In this document: in pieces, positions 1-7,194 of the stretch | Position numbering within the stretch: position 1 is the stretch's first letter | Layout of the letters: each line of letters begins with the position of its first letter | From: Deltaproteobacteria bacterium | GTDB lineage: Bacteria; Desulfobacterota; Desulfobacteria; Desulfobacterales; ETH-SRB1 | Length of the DNA stretch: 8,541 bases | Assembly: GCA_019309665.1 (NCBI GenBank) | Contig: JAFDFV010000055.1 | Span: 1 to 8,541 of the forward strand | Direction: 5' to 3' | Notes under the pieces: generated by a model | The model's input: only the letters and a program-made list of their open reading frames with translations | The model's database searches: none | What the model was told of the DNA's origin: nothing | Program-made: the position numbers and the translations under genes

Positions 1-872
1 CAGGCAACTTCAGCCCATTGATAAGGATCATCAGATAAAGAAACAAAACTCGGAGAAAGTGGAATCTCAAAATTAATTTTTCGGTTAAAGCCAAATGCTA
101 ATGCATATTCTTCAAGATTATTTTTACCAAGGTGATGCTCTCCGATTTTTCCAAATACAGGATTGACTGACTGGGCAAATGAGTCCTTTAATGTTATCCT
201 GTTGGTGTATTTGTTTGTTTTATTTTTCAACTGGGATTTATATAAAGTGTATTTCCCGCCGTTGTATGAAAATTTGGAGTTTAAATTAAAACCGCATTTT
301 TCAATGGCTGCCGCTGCTGTAACAATTTTAAAAATACTCGCGGCAGGGAATGCGCTGTCTATACATGGATTGTTTGACGGATCTGTTTTATCAAAACTAA
401 CCATTGACAAAATCCTGCCCGTAGAAGGATCCATAGCAACAATTCCAACATATCGAGATGTGGACTTATCAATTTTTTTTTGTAAATAATTTTGCAAAGA
501 AGGATCAAGGCTGGTGCTAACTATTAATTTATGGCCGTCTACAACTAAATCAAAACTCTTGTCCTTAAGGTTGACAAAGACCTGGCTATTCAGCAGAGCC
601 CGCACATCATTTTTGTCAACCAGCTTTCTGCTTGAAATCTGCTCTTTAGATGCACGATTATAATCTTTTTGTGAGTAATTAAATGCGGTTTCGCCAAGTT
701 TGCCGGATATTAAATAAAAACTAATCAGCGTTATTATAAGGAAAAAAAAATATTTAATAAATTTTTTGCTTAATGTATTTATTAAGACAGATCTTTTCAG
801 CCTTGCCTGATAATCTCTCCAGTCAGGCTTCTTAAGGATTTTATGCTCGGATTTAAATCTGTTTTGTTTCAT
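1..872 (-). CDS. Penicillin-binding transpeptidase, N-terminal part (runs off left edge)
   Basis: This is a membrane-anchored D,D-transpeptidase that would cross-link peptidoglycan in the periplasm. I translated 290 codons from the ATG at 872; an in-frame TAG lies five codons upstream, so no longer start exists. The protein has a basic cytoplasmic tail (about 1-38), one membrane span (about 39-57), a short linker, then the transpeptidase fold. The acylation motif SxxK is S179-I-F-K182, in the context FPAASIFK, and the second motif SxN is S235-V-N237. The third motif (KTG) lies beyond the window. Only about 85 residues separate the membrane span from the first transpeptidase strands, so there is no room for a glycosyltransferase domain and little for the usual class B pedestal. 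It follows metG by 37 nt and has no clear Shine-Dalgarno sequence, so it is probably read from the metG transcript. A run of nine A's on the coding strand (473-481) is a possible slippage site. The family is firm; the subclass is not. Confidence 0.85.
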   Translation of the reverse strand, partial: MKQNRFKSEHKILKKPDWRDYQARLKRSVLINTLSKKFIKYFFFLIITLISFYLISGKLGETAFNYSQKDYNRASKEQISSRKLVDKNDVRALLNSQVFVNLKDKSFDLVVDGHKLIVSTSLDPSLQNYLQKKIDKSTSRYVGIVAMDPSTGRILSMVSFDKTDPSNNPCIDSAFPAASIFKIVTAAAAIEKCGFNLNSKFSYNGGKYTLYKSQLKNKTNKYTNRITLKDSFAQSVNPVFGKIGEHHLGKNNLEEYALAFGFNRKINFEIPLSPSFVSLSDDPYQWAEVA

Positions 873-909
873 TATTAATTGTTGCTATAAATAACGAATA
901 ACCAGGTTG

Positions 910-2829
910 TCAGGTAAGAGATGTCCCTGACTTAATTTTCTTATCAACAGTTCCGAGAGCGCAGATATTATCATCAAAGCCTGCCAGCAACATACCGTTT
1001 GACAATATCCCCATAATTTTGGCTGGTTTTAAATTAGCGACAACAATTACCTGTTTGCCGATAATGTCATCTGGATTATAGCCTTCTGAAATCCCAGACA
1101 CAATTGTTAGCTTTTTCCCTAACTCGACCTCTATTTTAAGAAGCTTTTTTGCCCTTGGAATTACTTCAGCGTGAACCACGGTAGCTATCCTTAGATCAAC
1201 CTTATTAAATTCTTCCATAGATATCTCTGGTTTAAGGTCGGGCAATATTTTTTCTGAAGAGTTCTCACTGGAATAAAGCTCATCTTTTTTTAAGTCAACT
1301 CTTGGGAAAAGAGTAACTGATTTGGGAAGCTTGGTGCCTGATTTTATAGTTCCCCAATTTTTGAGAATTTCTAATCTGTAATAACTCTCATCAGGATTCA
1401 TTCCAAGATGCTTCTGCATGTTTGCAGAAGTGTCCGGCATTACCGGATAGATAAGACCGGATATGACTCTGAGTCCTTCAAGAAGATTATAAATTACAGC
1501 TTCAAGCTGTTTTCTGCTGGATTTTTTCTTCGCAAGTTCCCATGGAGCTGTGACATCAACATATTTGTTCATCCGGCTTATAAATTCCCAGACAGCTATG
1601 AGAGCCTTATGAAATTCAAACTTTTCCATGGCGCTCTCGAATTTATCAATAGCCTTAGTTGCATCTGATCTAAGGCCAAACTGTAACTCCTGCTCTAAAA
1701 CAGGATCAACTTCAGGAATTTCCCCTGAGAAATATTTATGAGCCATTGCAAGAACTCTGCTAAACAGATTCCCCAGGTCATTTGCCAGATCAGAATTAAT
1801 GCGCTGCACCATAGACTCTTCAGAAAAACTGGAATCAAGACCAAATACCATATCCCGCATGATAAAAAACCTGAACGCATCCAGCCCGTATTTATTTTTT
1901 ATTTGAAGAGGTTCTATGACATTGCCAAGGCTTTTAGACATCTTGCTCTGGTCAACATTCCAGTATCCATGAACATTCAGACGCCTATAAACCGGAATGC
2001 CTGCCGCCTTCAGCATAATAGGCCAGTAAATAGCATGAGGCTTAAGGATATCTTTGGCAACAATGTGATTAACATGCGGCCAGAATTTTTTAAAAAGTTC
2101 TCCATCCGGGTATCCTACGGCAGAGATATAATTTATTAAAGCATCGAACCAGACATATGTAACATAGTTATCATCAAATGGAAGACTGATACCCCATTTA
2201 AGGCGTGTTTTTGGCCGAGATATGCACAGGTCTTCAAGCGGTTCGCTTAAAAAAGACAAAACTTCATTTTTGTATCGCTCCGGGTATATGAAATCAGGAT
2301 TATTATTAATATGGTCTATAAGCCAGTCCTGATATTTGCTCATCTTAAAAAAATAATTGGATTCCTTGATAACTTCAGGTTCTGTTTTATGATCAGGACA
2401 TTTGCCGTCAACAAGCTCACGCTCAGTGTAAAACCTTTCACAGCCAAAACAGTAAAGTCCTTCATATTCACTAAAATATATTTCACCCGAATCATATATC
2501 TTTTGCAGTATATGCTTCACTACTGCAACATGATCCGGGTCTGTGGTACGTATAAAACGATCGTATCTGATTTCGAGTTCCGGACAAAGATCTTTAAAAA
2601 GACCGCTTATTTTATCTACGTATGCCCTGGGGCTAAGATTCTCATTCTTTGCGGCACGAACAATTTTGTCTCCATGCTCATCAGTACCGGTAAGAAAGAA
2701 AGTCTCTCTATCACGCATTAAATTATATCGGCACGCAACATCCGCAGCAATAGTAGAATAAGCATGCCCCAGATGAGGCCTTGCATTAACATAATAGATG
2801 GGCGTTGTTATATAAAAAGTCTCCGACAT
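910..2829 (-). CDS. metG: Methionyl-tRNA synthetase with C-terminal tRNA-binding domain
   Basis: This cytoplasmic class I aminoacyl-tRNA synthetase charges tRNA-Met with methionine using ATP. The 639-residue protein is full length for a MetRS that carries the C-terminal extension. The Rossmann-fold HIGH motif is H19-L-G-H22 and the KMSKS loop is K296-M-S-K-S300. The inserted knuckle has C127, C130, C144 and H147, the four-ligand single-zinc pattern of the Thermus/Bacillus-type enzyme rather than the two-zinc E. coli form. An all-helical anticodon-binding domain covers about 340-500, and a Trbp111/EMAP-II-like OB fold that aids dimerisation and tRNA binding covers about 535-639 (it starts near MEEFNKVDLRIATV). 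The start is supported by a GGAGAGGG site 7 nt upstream. ricT ends 24 nt upstream, and the holB-ricT-metG order is also known from Firmicutes such as Bacillus. Nothing is truncated. Confidence 0.97.
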   Translation of the reverse strand: MSETFYITTPIYYVNARPHLGHAYSTIAADVACRYNLMRDRETFFLTGTDEHGDKIVRAAKNENLSPRAYVDKISGLFKDLCPELEIRYDRFIRTTDPDHVAVVKHILQKIYDSGEIYFSEYEGLYCFGCERFYTERELVDGKCPDHKTEPEVIKESNYFFKMSKYQDWLIDHINNNPDFIYPERYKNEVLSFLSEPLEDLCISRPKTRLKWGISLPFDDNYVTYVWFDALINYISAVGYPDGELFKKFWPHVNHIVAKDILKPHAIYWPIMLKAAGIPVYRRLNVHGYWNVDQSKMSKSLGNVIEPLQIKNKYGLDAFRFFIMRDMVFGLDSSFSEESMVQRINSDLANDLGNLFSRVLAMAHKYFSGEIPEVDPVLEQELQFGLRSDATKAIDKFESAMEKFEFHKALIAVWEFISRMNKYVDVTAPWELAKKKSSRKQLEAVIYNLLEGLRVISGLIYPVMPDTSANMQKHLGMNPDESYYRLEILKNWGTIKSGTKLPKSVTLFPRVDLKKDELYSSENSSEKILPDLKPEISMEEFNKVDLRIATVVHAEVIPRAKKLLKIEVELGKKLTIVSGISEGYNPDDIIGKQVIVVANLKPAKIMGILSNGMLLAGFDDNICALGTVDKKIKSGTSLT

Positions 2830-2836
2830 TCCCTAT

Positions 2837-2844
2837 CCCTCTCC
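2837..2844 (-). promoter_or_regulatory. Shine-Dalgarno site of metG
   Basis: The minus strand reads GGAGAGGG, then 7 nt, then the metG ATG at 2829. It is the strongest ribosome binding site of the holB-ricT-metG group and fixes the metG start. Confidence 0.7.
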
Positions 2845-2853
2845 ATTTATAAC

Positions 2854-3648
2854 TTAGGTTATAATTTCATCCAAGCTAACCTCTATTTCCGGACCACTAT
2901 CTAAACGAACGGTCAGCTTGTTACATATTAAGTTATGACGAATAACTTTGCCCTTGCCTCCGGATGTATTAACTAATCTGCCGATTTTGGGAAATTTTTC
3001 CCTCAGTTTTTGATAAGTTTCATGTTCAAAAGTCAGACAACACATAAGGCGACCACACATGCCGGATATCTTGGTTGGGTTCAATGACAAACTTTGGTCT
3101 TTTGCCATACGTATGGATACAGGATCGAATTTTTCTATGAATGCCGAACAGCAAATTTCACGCCCGCATCTCCCTATGCCACCGCACATCTTGGCCTGAT
3201 TGCGTATCCCCACCTGCCGCATCTCAATTCTTACCCCGAACTCCTTGACAAGCATCTTTACCAACTGCCGAAAATCCACACGGCCTTCAGAAGTGAAAAA
3301 AAATGTTAATTTACCTGCATCAAAGGTGCTTTCAACAGAAAAAAGATTCATTTTAAGCCCTAATTGTTTTATGCATTCAAGACAAAAAGCCTGAGCCTTT
3401 TTTTCAGTCCCAGAATTTTTCTTTCTTTGCTCAAAATCTTCTTCATTGGCTAAACGGAAAACCTGTTTCAACGGCCTGTTCGACGACTTTTCCGCATAGG
3501 GGACAGGTGAAATGGCAACAACCCCTAAACCGAGCCCCTGCTCGGTTTCAACAATCACATTGTCATTTTTATTTAAAACAAACGCACCGCAGTCAAAGTC
3601 ATAAAGTTTACCTGCAGGTTTAAATCTTATTTTAATGATTTTTCTCAT
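2854..3648 (-). CDS. ricT: PSP1-domain protein, RicT/YaaT-like
   Basis: This 264-residue protein belongs to the PSP1 C-terminal-domain family, whose Bacillus member RicT (YaaT) joins RicA and RicF in an iron-sulfur complex that assists RNase Y in mRNA maturation. The N-terminal part (about 1-65) looks like a beta-rich fold. The conserved core (about 85-210) carries the family's cysteines: C155, C161, C166 and C167 in MCGGIGRCGREICC, then C198, C203 and C204 in MCGRLMCC. These are the expected Fe-S ligands, seen here directly; the cluster itself is inferred from the family. The C-terminus (about 222-264) has a small KOW-like strand pattern. The gene starts inside the end of holB (17-nt overlap), so translational coupling is likely. 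No RicA or RicF homologue lies in the window, so whether it acts in RNA decay here is open; the symbol rests on family and synteny. Confidence 0.9.
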   Translation of the reverse strand: MRKIIKIRFKPAGKLYDFDCGAFVLNKNDNVIVETEQGLGLGVVAISPVPYAEKSSNRPLKQVFRLANEEDFEQRKKNSGTEKKAQAFCLECIKQLGLKMNLFSVESTFDAGKLTFFFTSEGRVDFRQLVKMLVKEFGVRIEMRQVGIRNQAKMCGGIGRCGREICCSAFIEKFDPVSIRMAKDQSLSLNPTKISGMCGRLMCCLTFEHETYQKLREKFPKIGRLVNTSGGKGKVIRHNLICNKLTVRLDSGPEIEVSLDEIIT

Positions 3649-4699
3649 ATTCCAAATTTCTCAACCCTTGGGAACTGGGTTTAAACCCCGTTCCTGCAAG
3701 CCTCAACATCATTACTTCCAGAGTCAGCCTTAAATTTGTGTTTGCCCGTATATCTTTTTGTGCTGTCTGAATAGCTTCTATTTTTGAAAGAAGCGATTTG
3801 ACCGCAATTTTTTGTGAGGCATATTGAATTTTGCGGATCAAGTCTTTATTGATAATTTTTTCAGGACTATATTTATAAATAATCAGGTCACGCAAATAAG
3901 TTTTAATAATCTCAAGAGAGTCCTGAATAATTTCTTTGTTTTTTGATAATCTTTCCGCAAATGAAAGAAGTATAATAATCGGCTCTAAAGACAAAGATCC
4001 GGTCTTTTCCAATCCAATATTATTTAACAGCCAGTCCCTGAGGCAAATCCAATTCGCCTGGCTATTCTTTTTTATCATAGAAAGAGCCTTTGTCATACTC
4101 CCGTTTGCCATAGCTGAAAATATTGCTGCATCTTCAGCATTAACTCCATGTTTTTCAATTAGAAAAGTCTTTAGCTTTTCTCTATGAATGGGGCTAAATC
4201 TGATATGCTGACAGCGCGATACAATTGTTGGAAGCAAATCAGATGTCTGCAAGGCAGTAAGTATTAAAACAGTTCGCTCGGGCGGTTCTTCCAGCACCTT
4301 AAGCAGAGCATTAGCTGCTTGAGGATTCATGGCCTGGGCATTGGAAATTATAACAATACGTAATTTTGCCTCGTATGGCTTCAGGGAAAGCGTATCACAG
4401 ATGTCACGGATTTGTTTGATCTTGATAAAAGGACCAGATGGCTCAACTCGAATTATATCCGGGTGGTTACCTGACTGGATTTTCCTGCATGATCTGCAAC
4501 GACCGCAGGGATCCGCTGCTGACAGGGCTTCTTCCACCCCGCAATTGCATGCCATTGCGAAAACAAGAGCGGTAGTGCTTTTCCCAATTCCGTCAGTACC
4601 GGTAAAAAGAAGGGCATTAGGAATGGTCCTGTTCAGAAGAATATTTTTTAAAAGTCTTATTGGCTGTTTTTGATCTATTATTGATTCAAACCAGGACAC
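3632..4699 (-). CDS. holB: DNA polymerase III delta-prime subunit (clamp loader)
   Basis: This AAA+ subunit of the replicative clamp loader helps load the beta sliding clamp on primed DNA. The 355-residue protein has an intact P-loop (G34-T-D-G-I-G-K-S41) and a zinc module with C53, C65, C68 and C71 (CGRCRSC). The region after the Walker B strand reads IVIISNAQAMN, without the acidic DE pair of an active ATPase. The family-typical stretch LLKVLEEPP (132-140) and the SRC motif (161-163) follow, and a helical collar domain fills about 205-345. The missing Walker B acids and the length favour delta-prime over DnaX, which is longer. The start is GTG at 4699, only 4 nt after the HU stop codon and without a clear Shine-Dalgarno, so expression probably depends on coupling with the HU gene. 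Its 3' end overlaps ricT by 17 nt. Confidence 0.93.
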   Translation of the reverse strand: MSWFESIIDQKQPIRLLKNILLNRTIPNALLFTGTDGIGKSTTALVFAMACNCGVEEALSAADPCGRCRSCRKIQSGNHPDIIRVEPSGPFIKIKQIRDICDTLSLKPYEAKLRIVIISNAQAMNPQAANALLKVLEEPPERTVLILTALQTSDLLPTIVSRCQHIRFSPIHREKLKTFLIEKHGVNAEDAAIFSAMANGSMTKALSMIKKNSQANWICLRDWLLNNIGLEKTGSLSLEPIIILLSFAERLSKNKEIIQDSLEIIKTYLRDLIIYKYSPEKIINKDLIRKIQYASQKIAVKSLLSKIEAIQTAQKDIRANTNLRLTLEVMMLRLAGTGFKPSSQGLRNLEYEKNH

Positions 4700-4703
4700 A
4701 AAT

Positions 4704-4979
4704 TTAATTATCTACCCGTTCTTTCAGTTCTTTCCCTGATTTGAAAAAAGGAAGTTTTTTGGGTTTTATTGTTACCTGCTCGCCGCTTTTTGGATTTCTT
4801 CCTGTGTAGCTTTTGTATTCTTTAACAAAAAAACTGCAGAGGCCTCTAATTTCGACACGCTCACCTTTTGCCATAGCGTCCGCCATGTTATCGAAAAATA
4901 TTTGAACGACCTTTGCCGCCTCTAATTTTGAAATGTTAGCCTCAGCTTTCAAGACTGAAATAAGTTCCAATTTATTCAT
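4704..4979 (-). CDS. HU/IHF-family DNA-bending protein
   Basis: This is a small nucleoid-associated protein that binds DNA as a dimer and bends it strongly. Its 91 residues match the HU/IHF family in length. The helical dimerisation half (1-45) begins MNKLELISVLKAEA. The beta arm contains the diagnostic GRNPKSGE stretch (about 60-67), where the proline intercalates at the DNA kink, and the C-terminal part reads PFFKSGKELKERV. The FFKSGKELKERV tail resembles IHF subunits, but HU and IHF cannot be separated safely by eye, so I give no symbol. A strong GGAGG site 7 nt upstream supports the ATG at 4979. It lies 74 nt after a NusG-like gene and 4 nt before holB, and may start a transcript covering holB-ricT-metG. 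Confidence 0.95.
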   Translation of the reverse strand: MNKLELISVLKAEANISKLEAAKVVQIFFDNMADAMAKGERVEIRGLCSFFVKEYKSYTGRNPKSGEQVTIKPKKLPFFKSGKELKERVDN

Positions 4980-4986
4980 CTATAAT

Positions 4987-4991
4987 CCTCC
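4987..4991 (-). promoter_or_regulatory. Shine-Dalgarno site of the HU-family gene
   Basis: The minus strand reads GGAGG followed by 7 nt and the ATG at 4979. It is close to consensus and contrasts with the absent sites of the nusG-like and holB genes on either side. Confidence 0.75.
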
Positions 4992-5017
4992 ATGGAATAA
5001 CTGATAATACAATATAT

Positions 5018-5049
5018 ATTCTATTAAACATAAGTTCATAAGAAGTCAA
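5018..5049 (-). promoter_or_regulatory. Candidate promoter for HU-holB-ricT-metG
   Basis: On the minus strand, just after the stop of the nusG-like gene, TTGACT (5044-5049) is a 5/6 match to a sigma70 -35 box, and TAGAAT (5018-5023) is a 5/6 match to a -10 box. The spacing of 20 nt is longer than the optimal 17, so this is only a candidate. It would give the housekeeping genes independence from the upstream antiterminator gene. Confidence 0.3.
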
Positions 5050-5053
5050 GCGG

Positions 5054-5590
5054 TTATACTAATAGTTCGGGTATTATTTCAACATCATCCTCAGCAACTT
5101 CCACACTTGCAAACTGGCCAAGAGCTTCAATATAAACCACAACTCGCTCTTTGCCCTTGTACCTGATAAAAGTTCCCGTTACACCTGCAAAAGAGCCGTC
5201 AACCACCATAACCCTGTCCCCTTTTATCAAATGTTTGCCGGTTGTCACATCATTATTGCCGGCTACCATGATTTGCAGGGACTCAATACTCTCCTCGGAA
5301 ACAGCCAAAGGACCATCCTTGTTTCCAATTATACGTACAGCTCCGACAGTTTTAACGATCTCAATATGCTCATAAGGGTTAAGATCGGTTTTAACAAACA
5401 AATATCCCGAGAAAAGCGGCACCTGAATCATGGCTTTTCTATCACGACGTTTGCTCCTGACCTTAACCTTTGGGAGAAAAACCTCTATTGATTTTTTTAT
5501 AAGGCCATCATTTACAACATTTTCGAACCTGCTTTTTGTATGAAGAACATACCAGAATCGAACAAATTTATCTATATAATTTTTTGTCAT
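5054..5590 (-). CDS. NusG-like transcription antiterminator (RfaH/UpxY/LoaP type)
   Basis: This 178-residue NusG paralogue would bind RNA polymerase during elongation. The NGN domain covers about 12-108, opening with FWYVLHTKSRFE and including the typical PLFSGYLFVK (58-67). A KOW domain begins at about 122, with GDRVMVVDGSFAGVTGTF (124-141). The housekeeping nusG normally sits beside secE and the L11/L1 ribosomal genes; none are here, so this is probably a specialised paralogue. Such paralogues usually lead exopolysaccharide or secondary-metabolite operons, yet the next genes are HU and holB. The ATG at 5590 has no visible Shine-Dalgarno, and no better in-frame start precedes the conserved WYVLH. 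Its 5' region directly abuts the repeat element at 5603-5754, which may have replaced the original leader. The family is firm; the target operon is unknown. Confidence 0.92.
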   Translation of the reverse strand: MTKNYIDKFVRFWYVLHTKSRFENVVNDGLIKKSIEVFLPKVKVRSKRRDRKAMIQVPLFSGYLFVKTDLNPYEHIEIVKTVGAVRIIGNKDGPLAVSEESIESLQIMVAGNNDVTTGKHLIKGDRVMVVDGSFAGVTGTFIRYKGKERVVVYIEALGQFASVEVAEDDVEIIPELLV

Positions 5591-5602
5591 ATTAAATTAT
5601 TA

Positions 5603-5754
5603 TGAACTCGTAAAAAGTTGAAATTTAGACGGCAAAGTAAAAAGCTTCAGTTTCAAGGCACGCAAATACTGAGGAAAGAGGCGTACTTATAGCTACGTCG
5701 CAATAACGAAGGGTGTAGCGCAACGCAGAAAATGGACTTTTTACGAAGCCGTCA
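5603..5754. repeat. 152-bp MITE-like element with inverted ends
   Basis: The ends are inverted copies: plus-strand CGTAAAAAGT at 5609-5618 matches ACTTTTTACG at 5736-5745, each preceded, reading inwards, by TGA plus a few variable bases. A second inner arm, GACGGCAAAGTAAAAAG (5628-5644), pairs imperfectly with the same right end (CTTTTTACGAAGCCGTC, 5737-5753). The interior contains a small inverted pair (CGTA/TACG near 5682-5698) and is GC-richer than its flanks. No open reading frame or clear target duplication is visible. I recall similar sequences scattered in Desulfobacterales genomes, but this was not checked. Its outermost bases form the stop codon of the cyclase gene. Confidence 0.65.
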
Positions 5755-7188
5755 TTGAAGCCTTTCCTTTACAACATAATCAACTGAAATTCTGTCTTTC
5801 GATCCGAGTGCAATCTTCAACGAGGCTGGATTAAGTACCGTCTTAACAGAAATTTTCCCGGATTCTGATATATTATCAAGTAAAACCTTTTCAGTATATA
5901 TTGTTGAAATATTTTTCAGCATATGGCTTCCACCCTCTACCAGCAATTTTTCCGGATCAAGCCTTGCCTCAGATAATATTAAATTTTCAGGTAATTTCCC
6001 GGTCCAGGCAACCTGTACCGGCAACATTTTTGATATAGGGACATCAAGGGTAACCTCAACAACAGATGGCTCAACGCCTTTCAGGAAAGCTCCGGGCGGT
6101 AACGTAATATTTTCTTTAGTTATAGTAAAAGCATTGCGACCAATAACCGCTTTGCCTAGATCAAGCTTAACATTAACCTGATCAGGCATGATAGTTTTAA
6201 TAATAGTTCCAGACCCGCTAAGATTAAGATTAACGACATTAACAGAAGTGTCTATAATTTCTACTCTGGCATCACGATTCATATATTCTATCGGAATCTC
6301 AAGCGTAATCATGGTCTCAAGGCCTCTTGAAAAACTGAACCATACACCAATTATAAATAAAACAGAAACAACGGCTGCAAGTCCTGTCTTAATTTTTTCC
6401 TTTCTTGCATGATCCACACCTTTAGTTGTGATGCCCACCTGCTCCTGCAATATTTTTACAAGCTCTTCCTTTCGTTCAATGGCCATCATGCCGGATCCTT
6501 TGGCAACAATAACGTTACCTCTTTCCTCTGATACCAGTAGAACCAAAGCATCCGTTGTTTCAGCCAGCCCGGCAGCCGCTCTGTGCCGCGTCCCATAATA
6601 TAAAGGAATGTCTTTACGGTTCGATAGAGGAAGAATAACTCCGACATCTGTAATCCGGTCTCCCTGAATTACGGCTGCACCATCATGCACAGGGTTACCA
6701 GGCCAGAATATACTCATTATCATTTCTTTTGATATTCGTCCACGCCAGGGAACTCCATTCTGAACAAGCTCTTTTAAATCCTCTTTTGCCGGAAAAACAA
6801 TTAAGGCACCGATTTTCTTTCTTGCCATTTCATAAACACTTTCAACAACTATTTCTACGGGTGTCTTAATAGTTTTAAGGGAAACCCCCCAGAGAATTGC
6901 CTTTAAATTCTTTGCCTGAAGGACGGAACGTATTTCATTTCTGAAAATTACTATTATTATGAGTGCAGCAACAGCAGTTACGCCCTGAACCGCCCAGCTT
7001 GTAATAATCAAACCTAAATATGCCGCAATGCGCTGAAAAAACCAAAGGAAAGCAATAACTATAAGTACACGTAACGTGGTGGTTCCTCTGAAAAGTACAT
7101 AAAGCCGGAAAAGAATATAGCTGTTTAGCGTGATATCTACAATATCCTGCCATCTAATGCTCGAAAGAAAAAGCAAAACCTTATCCAT
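5752..7188 (-). CDS. cdaA: Membrane diadenylate cyclase CdaA fused to YbbR (CdaR-like) repeats
   Basis: This membrane enzyme would make cyclic di-AMP from two ATP. The 478-residue protein has three N-terminal membrane spans (about 20-34, 38-60 and 66-83), then a cytoplasmic DAC domain (about 100-235). The catalytic motifs are both intact: D169-G-A171 and G199-T-R-H-R203. A fourth span (about 268-286) is followed by some 190 residues of beta-rich sequence (about 292-475) that resembles two YbbR repeats and would lie outside the membrane. In Firmicutes the cyclase (about 270 residues) and its YbbR regulator CdaR are separate neighbouring genes; here both occur in one chain. The ATG at 7188 lies 6 nt after the DUF2914 gene, so the two are probably co-translated. 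The TGA stop (5752-5754) is the first codon of a repeat element, so the original C-terminus may have been altered. No glmM is visible nearby. The cyclase call is firm; the YbbR call rests on pattern and topology. Confidence 0.92.
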   Translation of the reverse strand: MDKVLLFLSSIRWQDIVDITLNSYILFRLYVLFRGTTTLRVLIVIAFLWFFQRIAAYLGLIITSWAVQGVTAVAALIIIVIFRNEIRSVLQAKNLKAILWGVSLKTIKTPVEIVVESVYEMARKKIGALIVFPAKEDLKELVQNGVPWRGRISKEMIMSIFWPGNPVHDGAAVIQGDRITDVGVILPLSNRKDIPLYYGTRHRAAAGLAETTDALVLLVSEERGNVIVAKGSGMMAIERKEELVKILQEQVGITTKGVDHARKEKIKTGLAAVVSVLFIIGVWFSFSRGLETMITLEIPIEYMNRDARVEIIDTSVNVVNLNLSGSGTIIKTIMPDQVNVKLDLGKAVIGRNAFTITKENITLPPGAFLKGVEPSVVEVTLDVPISKMLPVQVAWTGKLPENLILSEARLDPEKLLVEGGSHMLKNISTIYTEKVLLDNISESGKISVKTVLNPASLKIALGSKDRISVDYVVKERLQ

Positions 7189-7194
7189 AATCGG

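Noticed and set aside
163..489. A 108-codon plus-strand frame
   Set aside because: It is antisense to the penicillin-binding protein, whose SxxK and SxN motifs are clear in the minus-strand frame; it has no ribosome site and resembles no family.
2311..2721. A 136-codon plus-strand frame, plus other frames at 1408-2139
   Set aside because: They lie antisense within metG, which is intact from end to end with all catalytic motifs.
3936..4673. Plus-strand frames of 83 and 114 codons
   Set aside because: They are antisense to holB and have no recognisable product or ribosome site.
5590..5625. A promoter for the nusG-like gene inside the repeat end (CATAAT on the minus strand)
   Set aside because: The -10-like box lies almost at the ATG and no -35 box occurs at a suitable distance.
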